This document shows positions 13,765 through 25,500 of a stretch of 64,000 nt of DNA, piece by piece. The position numbers and the translations under genes are program-made. The number at the start of each line of letters is the position of its first letter. Position 1 is the stretch's first letter. Origin of the DNA: Gymnorhina tibicen (lineage: Eukaryota; Chordata; Aves; Passeriformes; Artamidae); contig VXAZ01007517.1 in assembly GCA_013399875.1 (NCBI GenBank), positions 1 to 64,000 of the forward strand, in the 5' to 3' direction. Below the pieces are notes generated by a model. The model was not told the DNA's origin and made no database searches. It saw only the letters and a program-made list of their open reading frames with translations.

Positions 13765-13809
13765 TTTTTTTTTTTTTTTTTTTTTTTTGTTTGTTTGTTT
13801 TTTTTTTTG
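13765..13809 (+). repeat. Poly-T / (GTTT)n low-complexity tract
   Basis: About 24 T residues are followed by gtttgtttg and a further T-run, in intron 1. This is simple sequence, prone to length variation and assembly error. It is too far from exon 2 to be its polypyrimidine tract. Confidence 0.9.
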
Positions 13810-16395
13810 GTACTATCAACTGTTCAATTAATTGCATAAGAACTAGGTAGTTTCATGTCTTCATCTCTGGTTGTAGCACCCACTCTGAGAAGATCAGACT
13901 GTGTTGGTATTCATTAGTTTCTTCTTGCCTGCTCAGGAGGAGAAAAAAAAAAAGGCAAAACCAAAAGGCCAGTAGAGCTTGTTCAAATGGTACTGGACCA
14001 TGAGGGAGAATAATTCATGATGCTAGAAACTTCTGAGCAGGAGAATTACTGGGAGAACTTTAGTTTTTCTATGTAGTCTTACTGAAAACTCTATCCTTGA
14101 GAAATTAGTATTTTGTATGGTAAATTTGCCTGCCGTATTCAGGAGTGAACAAAATGAAAGTAAATGCTCTGAAGAAGGGGATTGTTACATATCAGTTGCA
14201 GGGGATGGGAGGAGTGTTTGTGCTACCAGCTCTACAATAACAAAATAAAACTGTTTCTGGGAATTCTGTCATAGTGACTTCTAGAATTTCCTCAACCTCA
14301 CTTTCAATGCGGGTGGAGTCCATGCATATGTACATACATACAAAATGTTTTTCTTCATATAAATTATATTGTTTATAAATGAGTTATGTTCCATGGGATT
14401 CCTTAAGATAATTTTCTTTTTAAGATGGTGTTAAAGCCCCGTAATTTGTCAAACAGAAATTTAAAGTTTGGGGGTTTTTTTTACTCTTCAGACATCTGTG
14501 TAGGGGAGATGTTCTGTTTCAGATTCCTTGGTAGTAAACAGAAAAGTGAAGGTAGTTGAGATTTCTAAAGAAAACACATCAGCAAAGAGAGTATTGATTA
14601 CAATGTAGAAAAGTAATTTATGGAAATTTTTACTTGATTCAAGGCTTGTGGATTCCAGTGTTCCAGTTCTTGTGAACACATTTAAGAAAAGCTTGTTGAC
14701 TCTATTAGAATGAAAGTTATGTTTCATTAATCATTACAAAATACGTTGAGATTAATTGTCCCTAGTTCTTGCTTGTGTGTAGATATCTTTAGGGTTTATA
14801 CAGGGTTTTCATCTTCAGAAAAGGCAAAGTTTTAAGCCTTTTTTAATAGCATATTGCCTAAAGAGCACTTGAAGATTTTTTTTTAAAGTTTTTTTTATTT
14901 ACTAAATAAAGTTTTTGAATGAGAGCAAACAATGAAGTAATGAAGGCTGACGTCTCAAAACAGCAGCACATCAAATTAATGTCATGCTTTGGTATAGAAG
15001 TAGCTGTATGGTTACTACTCACTGAGAGACTCTCTGTTAGAACAAAATAATAGTAGTTAGAAATTTGGCTTGTAAATTCCTCTAAAGTTCTGTTACACCA
15101 CCTCTAGCACTTTCTACTGCTACCAGAAAGGTGATGCTGACTAACCAGCTTAACAAGAAGTGTAGATTTTTAAAATTAGAAAAAAAAGTGTTTAGTCATG
15201 TGCATGTAAGTAATCAGCACCAATTAAATTAAGCATGTTTAGACAGAAACTGCAACTCAAGTTTCATTTCGCAGCTTTGTTTTCAAACTTCTGCATATAT
15301 TTAGTGTCTTCCTTTTTTGTTCCTGGTATATTTATGAAGGAACATTGGAGTGAGAGTTGCAGAATAATGTGTGTAGCAGAGGAAGGTAAAAAGTCTCACC
15401 AATCTACATGGGATTTATACCTAAACTATTTCATATTGAAGATTAAACCTATACATTTTCTTGTATGAAAAATAGTTCTTCAGTTTGACTTCTGAGCAGT
15501 AAAGGACCAGTCAGTCCCTTTTTTTAAGAATTGCTTTTTCTTGTAGCTCATTTAAATAATAAGCTAAAAAGTGTATGGGAAATACTATTTTAATCAATTG
15601 TTCTAATTAAATTTTGTAAATAATTTCCTGTTTACAGAAGCTTTTACTGGACAAGTTTTTATGGGATTTTTACTTCCATTTTGTAAACTTACTTACTTCT
15701 TATCATGTTTCTAGATTTCTGTTTAGCAAATGTCTGTTACCCCCCCTCCTGTGCTGTACATTTCTTAGAAACTCTTTTGAATGGATAATTTCTTACACAG
15801 TTAAAAAACTGAGAAACTTGCTAAGGTTATTTAGTATGAACTATATGCCCTATTTATGTAGGAATATATCACTTCAGCTTTTCAAATGGAGCAAACTGTG
15901 TAACTGTTATAAATAGTTACGAAATCTGGTTTCAGTACAGACACATTATTAATTTATGTGAGCCTGGTAGCTCTGCCAGTATTTGGCTGCGCAGATTAAA
16001 ATCCTGAGCTTGAGGACATTTGACAGTAGTTTAGGAAAACTTGTACAAACAGTTCTGCCAGTCTTAGGGCAAAGCTTGAACTTGTTGGGTGGGAAAGAGA
16101 ATCATGAAAGCCTGCACAACGAAGAGGCAAGTTTCTTACATGATGGAAGAGTTCATTTTTAGGGGGAGCAAGTGCAATTTCTTAGAGTCCATAGCTGGCT
16201 TTTTAGGCCAATGAACCATCGTGTAGTTTTGAAACAGGGGGCAAGATGTCCATCATTTTCTTCTGCTTTTCTTGGTGGATAGTGATGATATAATAATAAT
16301 TTCTCTGTATCATCTGTTGGCAGAAGACTATGCAAGTAAATCAGTATTTTCCAAACTTGATGGTGACCTGTGAGATACTATCCAGCATACTTTGA

Positions 16396-16427
16396 CATAT
16401 ATATCACATATATATATATGCATATTT
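16396..16427. repeat. AT-dinucleotide microsatellite-like patch
   Basis: Two short blocks of alternating T and A are separated by cac and followed by gcatat. This is an imperfect (TA)n microsatellite in intron 1. Confidence 0.7.
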
Positions 16428-18978
16428 ATACATGCTGTTGATAAAAACCTAGACAATTCATTTCTCCTCTGTGCAGGCTTTGAGATTATTGGTATTCCTA
16501 TTAAAAACAAGCAAGCAAAGGATTTGGTCAGCTCTCTGAATTACCTTTCCCCTTTGTGAGTTGGCTTTTTCAGCAGGCTGGACTGTGCTCTTGCTAAGTA
16601 TATTCCCCTGCCCCTTTAATGGGCTGCAAAAACCCCCACCTGGAAATCTGCTCTTTTCATTTTTGTCATTGTCAGCATCTCAGTGCTGCTAGGATTGCTT
16701 CTCAAACAATACAAAGCTCACAAGGAAATAAAGCACAAGAACATTAAGATCCAGAGTGATTGCTGAGCCAAGCCAATTAAATTGAGAAATTTGGTTTTGT
16801 TAGAATATTTGGATGTACTAAGGGTCATAGAGTGCAGTAGTATAGTATAGCTCAGTCTGAGAATGAGTTAAGAAAGCCAAAAATACTGCAATTGAAGAAT
16901 TATTCACTTGACTGCAAAAGTTGCAGTTGATTTTAGAACACTCTTATTTTAACACAGTGAAAATTGTTAAGTGCTTACTGGAGGAAGATGTTATACTTCT
17001 GAGCTTGTAACCATAGAATTATTTGTTAGAACTTAAAATTGGTTGCCTAAGTCTTTTGTCAGAAGTGCCTAACACCTCCTTTATTTGGACTGTCTAAGGA
17101 GCCTGGACATTTTGGAGTATTTATTGAACTTTTCCGTTGCGTTACTGTTCCATGTGGCCCTCAGAAAACGTTGCCTCTTATCAAAACATGGCACCTGTTG
17201 ACTTCTAATTACTTGGGAGTGGCAACTTTCATTAACCACTTTGGTAGTAAGTGAACTGTTGGTTCTCTGATGCTTCAAAAAGGTATGAGAAGATACATCT
17301 ACTAAAAAGTCATGGTTTTGGACTTTGCTGAATCAGACAAATGTCTTGTTTTCTTTAAATGTTGCAGAAAATAGTTGCTGTTTAGTGTACGAAACAGTTC
17401 AATTGTGCTTCTAGTAGTTTCCTGTTCAGCTACTCAACAGCTCTTGTTATCTGGATGCACTGTGGGTTGGTGTCTAAACCAAAGTATAAGGATGTTTTAG
17501 GTAATTTTGGCAAAAATATTACATAGTAGAAATCTCTATATACAGCCCTTTACTGCAGTATGGCATAACAGGTTTGGAGATGTGCAGTTTAGGCTGGTTG
17601 TATAGTTTTCCTTTCTTGTCCTTTGTTAGGAATCTCTTCTAGGTTTGTCTAATATTTTTATTAAAAATATTTTTATTTAGTAATTTCAAGTTAGCCACCT
17701 ATCTGAGAGGTTTTTGGTGGGTTGTTTTTTTGGGAGTTTTTTAAATGTCTAGTCAAGTGTCTGACATGACCTTACAATACAGTGTTTAACTTAATGGAGG
17801 ACTGGCAGAATTGCTATGTATTGGGTTTTCCAAATAGTTTAAGTTGCTCATAGTGTTAAGTCTCTGCCATAAGGATATATCTTACATAAGATAAATGCTA
17901 CAGAAGAGCCACCCCTGTAGAAAACTGCTGGAAGGGTATTTTGCATTGAAGTCATTCAGTAAAATTAAGAAAAAAGTAGAAGCATTTGCAATGTAAACAG
18001 CAGCTTCCCTTTCTTTCCAGTTCCCAGTGCTGTCATTACCGGGTGTTTTGTGTTGCATTTCTGGCCTAGGACACAGCTTCAACTGCTGTGTCTTCCTTGT
18101 CTTTGTCACAGTGGTTAGGGTGTTCACCTGAGAGAGGAGGGATGGGATTTGGAATTTCTTAATGCAGAAAAAGTGGTTTTCCTACTTTCTGGTCAGCTGG
18201 TTTAACCACTTTTGATATATAAAATAAAGTCATATCTTTCTCTTTGATACTGTATTTTTTTATTACTATTTTCCACAGGCTTTTTTTCAAAGAAGGGGCT
18301 GTTCCTTGCTTTTGCAAGAAAATGATTACAAGATTATTTCTGGCAAGATTCAGGGTTATTTGAGAAAGTAATTGTCCTAAGATCTGGATGCCTGGATTCC
18401 AGGAATGGATATTACTGGAAGCAGTGTTTCTTGTGGTAATCCTAGATGACTTCCAGTCAAGAGTCTGCATCCTGAATTTTGCCTTGAGTTACCACGGACA
18501 CGGTTTCATGTTACCGGTTGAGTTACCAGGATACTCCTATCCCTCCTTGCTCCACACCAGGTTCTCCTTGTTGCTCTCCCCGAGTCAAATGTAGTGGGCT
18601 CGTCCCTGTGGCATTTTAGCTAGTTCAGCCGGGTGATCTGGTGAAATTCTCATGCATGCATGGAAAAGGAACAAAAAACCCTTCTGAATCAAATGTTACC
18701 TCGATGGTTACCAAGTTCATTCAAGGGGAGTGGCAAAAGCTGTTGGGTGAAGGGTGGCAGGACTGTCCTCTACAGAGTCTCAACAGAGTAAAGGAAGGGT
18801 TTTGTGTAGTCCTTGAGATTTATAATAAATTAGTTTTAAATTTCAAGGAGAGAGAGAAAGTGTAAGCTTTAGGAAGAAAGAGTCTGCTAAAACATAATTT
18901 TGCTTTTAAATAGAAATTTTGTGTTAAAATCTCATTCCTAATGCTGCAATGAAAAATGGACTGAAACATGCTGGTACG

Positions 18979-19510
18979 TGTGGAGGGCTGTGAGCCCTTG
19001 GTGCAGGAACCCTTTGCACTCCCTTGGAGGAAAGAAGCCTAAGGGCCAAAACAATCTCCCCAGAGATAAGCAACCCTCTTTGGGTTAGGGTGACAAAGTG
19101 AACCACCCCCAGCATGCCTTGTTTCTTTATGGTAATACCTGATGGTGATGATATGGTAATACTGTCGGCTATTGGTTTCTACCCCACCCCTACCTTTCCC
19201 ATAAAAAGAACCCACCTCTGCCACTGATCAGGGAGCCTTGTCACTGACCTTCCCTTCACAGAGTGGCTGGACAATAAAGGCTACCTCTGTGGAACATAGG
19301 CTCCTGTCTCTCTGTCCCTGAGTTCACCTTGGGTGATTTTGCAAAGAGCTGAACCACAAGAGCTGGAATCACTTGTAGCTGAGGAATCCCTACACTTGCT
19401 GAAATCACCTGTTGCTCAGGGAGGCCTGCCAGCACCCTTGGAAGAGCTGTTCTTTGCCAGACGCTCTCTCTCCTGGAGGGTCGCGGCATACCGGTGCGGA
19501 CCTGCATCGG
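18979..19510 (+). mobile_element. Solo-LTR-like element of an endogenous retrovirus
   Basis: This block is more GC-rich than its surroundings and has LTR architecture on the + strand. It starts tgtggagggctgtgag, has a TATA-like cataaaaag at 19200-19208 and an AATAAA at 19273-19278. The implied R region is about 70 bases, and a U5-like tail runs to about 19505-19510. No gag, pol or env reading adjoins it, so it is probably a solo LTR. I could not find a matching target duplication, so both ends are approximate. Its orientation is the same as PUM2. Confidence 0.6.
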
Positions 19511-19747
19511 ACCCCCTGTGATAGGTGTGTTGTATCTAGAGCCTGTAGAAGGGGAAGAAGAGAATTTTCTGTTGGTGTGTTAAGGGGGAAAAAATATGAA
19601 TATGCTTAAGACATTCTATCTATTTAACAGCAGTATGTGAGGAACTGGTTTACCTACAGACAGCTCTGGTGTGTAATACCTGTTTGTGCATAATTTGGGG
19701 GCCCTGTGGAATGATCTGATGTGTATTAGAAGTTTGAAACCATTGTC

Positions 19748-19842
19748 CAAACCCCTGCCATGGGCAGGGACACCTTCCAGTAGACTGGGTTGCTCAGAGC
19801 CCTGTCCAGCCTGGCCTTGAGCAGTTCCAGGGATGAGGCAGT
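19748..19842 (-). mobile_element. CR1 LINE fragment
   Basis: A short minus-strand CR1 piece contains the diagnostic 'cccctgccatgggcaggga', 'gggttgctcagagccctgtc' and 'cagcctggccttgagcag' segments. It lacks the 3' terminal motif and has no coding potential. Confidence 0.85.
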
Positions 19843-20639
19843 GATGTAATCAAATAAAACCAGAAAAAACCTTGTAAATGTTGAGCAGTATGTTCCAGAG
19901 GCCTCTTTTTGACTTATGAATTATTCTGGATGACAGGGTATGAATAAAAATAGCAAAAGGGGTTTTTTTTAATGTTCTGAATTTGTGTTAAAAAAAGTAT
20001 TAAAATGTTTATTTCTGGAACCTATGAATTAGGTTAACGCTGGTATTGAATTAGAGAAAATAAAACTCCTTGGTAATACAGATAATCCCAACCAAAGTTT
20101 CTCCTTTGGGGAAAGGGCAGGAGATCCAGCTGGGTGTCATTCTGGATGTTTTCTTCTGTTATTGTAATGATAGGGCTGGGTTAGTGTTGAAGAAAGGCAT
20201 GGAGATACTGGTACTGCCTGTGTTTTCTCTGGTTTGTAAACGATCTGTGAAACACGAATTTATTATATGGGACAGGATCTTGTGGGTTGTTGTTTTTGAT
20301 GGAAAAACGGACTATGTTTTTTCTCTTGCTGCTGGTAGCAATAGATAACACTAACTGAAATTTTATATTTTTTAAGGAAAGAGACCAGTGAGCAAAATTA
20401 ATGTTCAGTGTGCTAAAATGTATTTACAGTTTTATAAAACTTCAGTTTCTTATAAGGGTCTCTGAACTGCTTAGAAGAAAAGAGTTAGCTGTGCTCTTAC
20501 CCTGATTCTTGGATTGTCATTTCTTAGAGACATGGAAGGGTGTGTGGCCATGGTTTTGGACTTCACTGAATTGTGAAAAATAAGCATTTAGTATTAGGGT
20601 CTTGCAACACCAAAAAATGCAAACATACAAAACCACCAC

Positions 20640-20717
20640 CACTGAAAGTTAAAACAAAACAAAACCAACAAAAAACCCCAAACAACCCACCCCAAAACCA
20701 CCACAACCAAAAAAATT
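20640..20717. repeat. A/C-rich low-complexity stretch
   Basis: The sequence is almost entirely A and C (repeated aaac and ccaa units), with no protein or RNA signature. It is simple sequence in intron 1. Confidence 0.7.
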
Positions 20718-22516
20718 ATGCATCTTTCAAGCTTGGTTGCTTGTTATCTAACAGTTATTTGGGTAGTGTTTATGGTAAATACAGTTTGGCAAACTTTACT
20801 TGCAAGTTTTGTTTAGAGATCGTTAGATCAAAACTGTGTATTAAGACAGAAGTACGTAAATCTTGGTGTGTAACTGAAACTGAAGTGTGTGACCTCAGCA
20901 TGAACAGTGGCCTAGGTAAGATAATTGATTCCCTCAGCAATCTGTAGAAGAAATTATGTTTTCAGAAACTCAGAAACTGTAATATTCAAATTAAGAAGTC
21001 TTCAAGGCTTGAGTTTCTGATTTTTCTTTTTAAGTAATTGCTCTTCTACAGTTATATTTTCTATGTGCATGTACAAATATTTGATTATCCCTTGGAGCTA
21101 ATAGAAGTTTTGTGTAAAATATGAATCTATTTTTTAATTCATTGGAAGAAAAATGTCTTTAGCTTTTTTAAGCATATGTTAAAATCTGCTTTCAGTTTTT
21201 AAAAGAATAAAATCAACCTAATTAACTTAAGTGTCAGCATTACTGGAATAAGGCCAGTGTGCTGATGCGCCTACCCCATAATTCAGTCTGAAACTAAATT
21301 TGCCCTTCAGTATCTCACTGAAAATGTTGGGGAGTGGTTTCATGCTCCATCTTAACTAAAATATTGATTTTCTTAAGGGAATATTTCTTTGAGCTGTGAA
21401 GTTTCTTTGTCAAAAGCACAGAGACACTCAACCTCAGAAGTGAATGCCTTAGAAGGATTGAGGCAATAACAATAGTTTGGGAGTAGAATTTCGAGAATGG
21501 AGCATCTATTGGCCACTTCTGCAATGCTAAGAAAGAGTTGTTTGTGCCAGAATGTTGAAAGCACCAGATTTTCTTTGCCCAGTATTTGAGGATCTATTGA
21601 AAAGTGTTAGTAATGTGTTATCAGCTGTGTGGAGTAACTTCAGTTTGGTTTATTAGCTGGTATAAACAGATGGATTTACTGGTGAAAGTAACTCCTCAAG
21701 AGAGACTGGTGTAGGGAGGGAAACTAGTTTTACTTTGAACTTGAATAACTTTACCTGGTGCATGTCACTATTGGGAGAGAAGGAAAGGAAAAGAAACAAC
21801 TCTGAATTTCCTTTATTTATTTTTTTTTTCCTAAGCTTATCCTAGCTTTGAAAAGTCCTTATGGAAACCATTTTCTCAGAAAAGAATGAGCCCAATGCAT
21901 TGTGTCTGTGCCATGGAAAAAAGAGGTGGTTTGTTGCAGCAGCAACTCCTACTTTAGTAAAATACCTTTCATATTTACAACAAACAAAAAAAGAACAACC
22001 TGCAGAGAATGAAAAATGCTATTTCCTGGAAGACATGAGGAATTGTGATAATGCAGTCAGTTACTAGATTTTAAAAGCAACACATTGCTAGTAGGTTTTG
22101 TGACCTGCTTTGTGAACTTTTCTTTGTTTGCTGCCAGGTGTACTGAGTAACAGTGTGCAACAGCTCCTCCCTTTTATAAAGGATTTTATATGCCCAAATC
22201 TTAAATTTCACCTCTTTTTTTTTTTACATTCATTGCAAATGTAATGTTGGCCACCATTTCTATAATGAGCAATATCTGTACAGATATATGGGGATTAAAC
22301 TGTTAAAGTTTCTTGGAATTTCTTGCATGTTATTATATTAGCATTAAATTGGTCACTAACTGTATCTGTTCATGAAATCTAGACTCATGTTCATACTAAA
22401 TTGGGGAGCGTATTTTCTGTGTGCTTTCAATATTCAGAAATCTTCTGGAGTATTGAAAACTCTTACTTTAAAAGATATTTGACTAATGGATTTTTCTTTT
22501 GCTTTTCCCTCTACAG

Positions 22517-22585
22517 GTTCGATCTGTGGATGAGATGAATCATGAGTTTCAAGCTCTTGCCCTAGAATCTCGGGGAATGGGAGAG
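22517..22585 (+). CDS. PUM2: PUM2 exon 2 (standard start codon)
   Basis: The acceptor is ctctacag at 22509-22516 and the donor gtaatt is at 22586. The standard ATG is 22535-22537, and coding covers residues 1-17 ([17 protein letters not shown]). It is the annotated PUM2 start in mammals and is chosen here for that reason. The six codons upstream in the exon (GTT to GAG) encode VRSVDE, which corresponds to the VRSMDE that precedes the same block in PUM1. They contain no stop, so the exon can also be read as an internal coding exon from an upstream start (see 5067-5418). It ends in phase 0. Confidence 0.97.
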
Positions 22586-25500
22586 GTAATTATTGAGGGT
22601 TGAAAATCCAGTTGGTGGTTTGGAAATGTTGATACAGTTTAAGAAGTCTAAATAATACAGCATGAAGCGAAGAGCTTCTCTTAAGAACAAGTTGATTATT
22701 TCTGTCTAAGGTGAAAAGAAACTATGTACTTTAAAAGAACATTGGGATGGTTGTTGACTGGTTCTGCTGTATCTGTGCCATTCTTGTTAGATGACTGATA
22801 GTTTTAGGGAAATTAAAGGGTAATGTTTTGTAAGAGTGTACAGTTCTATGAAAGGAGGCATGTTTTCAGTTGCACTGTATCTAAGGTAGTGGAACAATTT
22901 CTTGCTACTCTTGAGAAGCCAAGGAGACTGGGATTTGAGAAAAAGGCTCCAGAAAAAGTGAGCTGTCATACCCAGCAGAAGTGTGTGGTAATTTACTATT
23001 TTTTCACTGGTAATTACTACTTAAAAGATTTTAACCAGGCTGAAGAGTGCTGTTACATAATTTAGCTGGAGGGAAGAAGGACTATTTTTTTTGACTGATC
23101 TGATTTGTTTGGGTTTTTTTAAGTCAGTGCACTTTTGGGGTTGGTGGAAGGAATTTAAGAACATAAAAGATGACTTGGCTCCTTCAAAAGCAGTTCCCTG
23201 AACTGTTTAGAAAGTAATTGACAAGTGTTAGGCTTATTTGCCCTGACAGGACATGGTAAAGAAATTTTCATGTTGAACTAAGATTTCAAATACAGATCCT
23301 TTTGTCTTGCTGGATATTTACCTAATTCAGTTGATAATTGAACAGTGACAATATTGCAGCCAAACTTTCTTAAAATTATGATAGGAGTCCTTATGGAAAC
23401 CATAACTTACCGATGAAAAATAAGTGCTGTGTTCTAGTTGCTGAATGTTTCTGAGCTGACACATGGCCATTCCTACTTGATTTTTTTATTTTAATGAAGC
23501 ATTTAAGCAATCACTTGGCTTTTCAGCAATTTTTGCTTCATCCAGGGCTGACTTTGAACCATCTCCCACTTGAAAAAACAATAATAGATGAAGCCCTGTT
23601 CTTTAGAAACCTGAGTAGCTACACTGTTCCCTTCCCAGCTCTTAAAACTGCTTTTGAAAAGTAAAAGTGTTAGTGTGAGATACCTTTGAGAGTACCAGCA
23701 GTGTAATAGAGTGGATGGGTAAAATTCTTGGTGGTGTTTGGTCTTTTGGCACCACAAAGTACCCTAAAAAGTTTGAAAGCAGTGAAAGTTAAGGATGGCA
23801 CAAATGCCTGGGAATTAAATTACAGTATATGTGACTGTTCATACGAATCTGCATTTTAGGTTATCTCAGATGGAGGGATGTATTTCTGCATGATTAGAAT
23901 TCTGTTGGTTTGTTTTCATGGCATTCAGTGGATCTGTAAAGATGTTTAAAAAACCACACATAAAGAGTCAGAGTTTTGATACAGTACTTCAGCATCAAAA
24001 ATTGATACTATATTGTGACCGTGCACTTACCAGGTTATTTTGTCTTTCATTTCAATGGTGTCTTCCAGGTTCACATAGCTAGGTTGACTTACTCAGTAAT
24101 TTTCTTCATGTATTGCACAACAATAAGTTGTAGAACAAAGTAGTTCTGGGATAGATTCCATGGCTGTTTTAATCTTCTTTTTGATTATAACCTTGTAAAA
24201 TATTAAAGGAAATGTCCTTATAAAGTAAGCTACAATTGGTAGTTGTAGGCTCTTACATGCAATCCTCCATATGCTTTGAAAGGTGTATGAAAGGTCAAGT
24301 CAACTGAACTGTTTCTAGCTATTGGGAAGTTATGTTCCTCATTTTCTCTGTCTGCCAAGATTTTTCTCTGAAATTAATTTCTTTTTCATAATTCTAATCC
24401 TTATTGATACTTTTTTTCACAACTGGGTATCAATATTTGACATTAGGAGGCTGTGAAGTCTGTTTTGCAGGCATCTTTTCTAAATGTCTCTTAAAATTTT
24501 AGCTTGGTTAAAATGTTTGATTGGTTATACACAGCTTATGCTTCTGGCTCCAGCTCCCAAAATCTATGGTGACCTGTCAGGTCATGTTAGTATTCTGAAG
24601 AAATAAGAACATATGGTGCTGTTTCTCTCTAGTCATCTGTTTGCTATGTCAGGGGAAGCAGAGTGGGCTTCAGGACCTTTAGTGAGACCCACTACAGGCA
24701 CACACAAAACTTACTGCCAAACAGAACAGAAAACTAAATCTTCTTTTGATAATCTCTGTTGGTTTAACTTACAGGGTAGAAGCACACACAGTTCATTTTA
24801 GGAGCAAAGTATTCATTTCTAGTGTCAAAATTTCATTCAGAGAAATTCAGCTGAGATGTTCATTCAGCTCTGTAGGAATAGCTTCTGATCTTAAATATAA
24901 ATTTAAAAAAAATATTTTAAAATCCTTAATTCAAGAGACAGTAATGGAGACTGTGCAGTTTTATATCAGAGAGCTGGTTAAGAGGCAGCTTTAGCATAAC
25001 TGGTTGTTACTATTATTTCTGTGTAGTAAAGAGCTTTGTTCATCCGGCAGACACCTAACAGGAATCAGTGCTGATACTGAAAAAGACACATTTAGTGTAC
25101 TTTTGGGAGAGTTTACTAAGAAATACAACAACCTTCTCCATTATTTTTACTTAGAATTGGATATATCTTCATAAAGTTTGTGTTTTATTGCACTAAATGC
25201 ATAAAATGTTGAGGAAAACACATGCTATCAAAAAGTAAAGCACAATGATTTTAACTATCTGTATTCATTTGTGATGACTTCTAGATTAAGTCTTTTTCAG
25301 TAGAACTAATCAAGACTCCTTTTCCCCCGTCTGTCGAAGAGGAATACACTTGTTTTGTTTTTCTGAAAAGTACTTATTTTATTTTGATTTCACAGTTGAA
25401 ATAATTGACAACTGCTAGGGCTGCTTATTTGACAATCCAATAGAGAAAATATCAATTTAAAAAGAGCATAGTGTATGTCATATCCATCTGTCAAAATAAA

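Larger units (their letters stand above)
5419..22516 (+). other. Intron 1, second part (repeats, no gene)
   Basis: This is AT-rich intronic DNA. Recognisable content is a CR1 tail (7283-7690), an LTR-like element (about 18979-19510), a CR1 scrap (19748-19842), a long T-tract (13765-13809), an AT-dinucleotide patch near 16398-16425 and an A/C-rich simple stretch (20640-20717). The interval 8100-9000 has slightly more complex sequence, including a local near-duplication (attggaaattatcaa at about 8443 and 8471), but I could not identify it. It ends with the polypyrimidine tract cttttccctctacag before exon 2. Confidence 0.6.
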
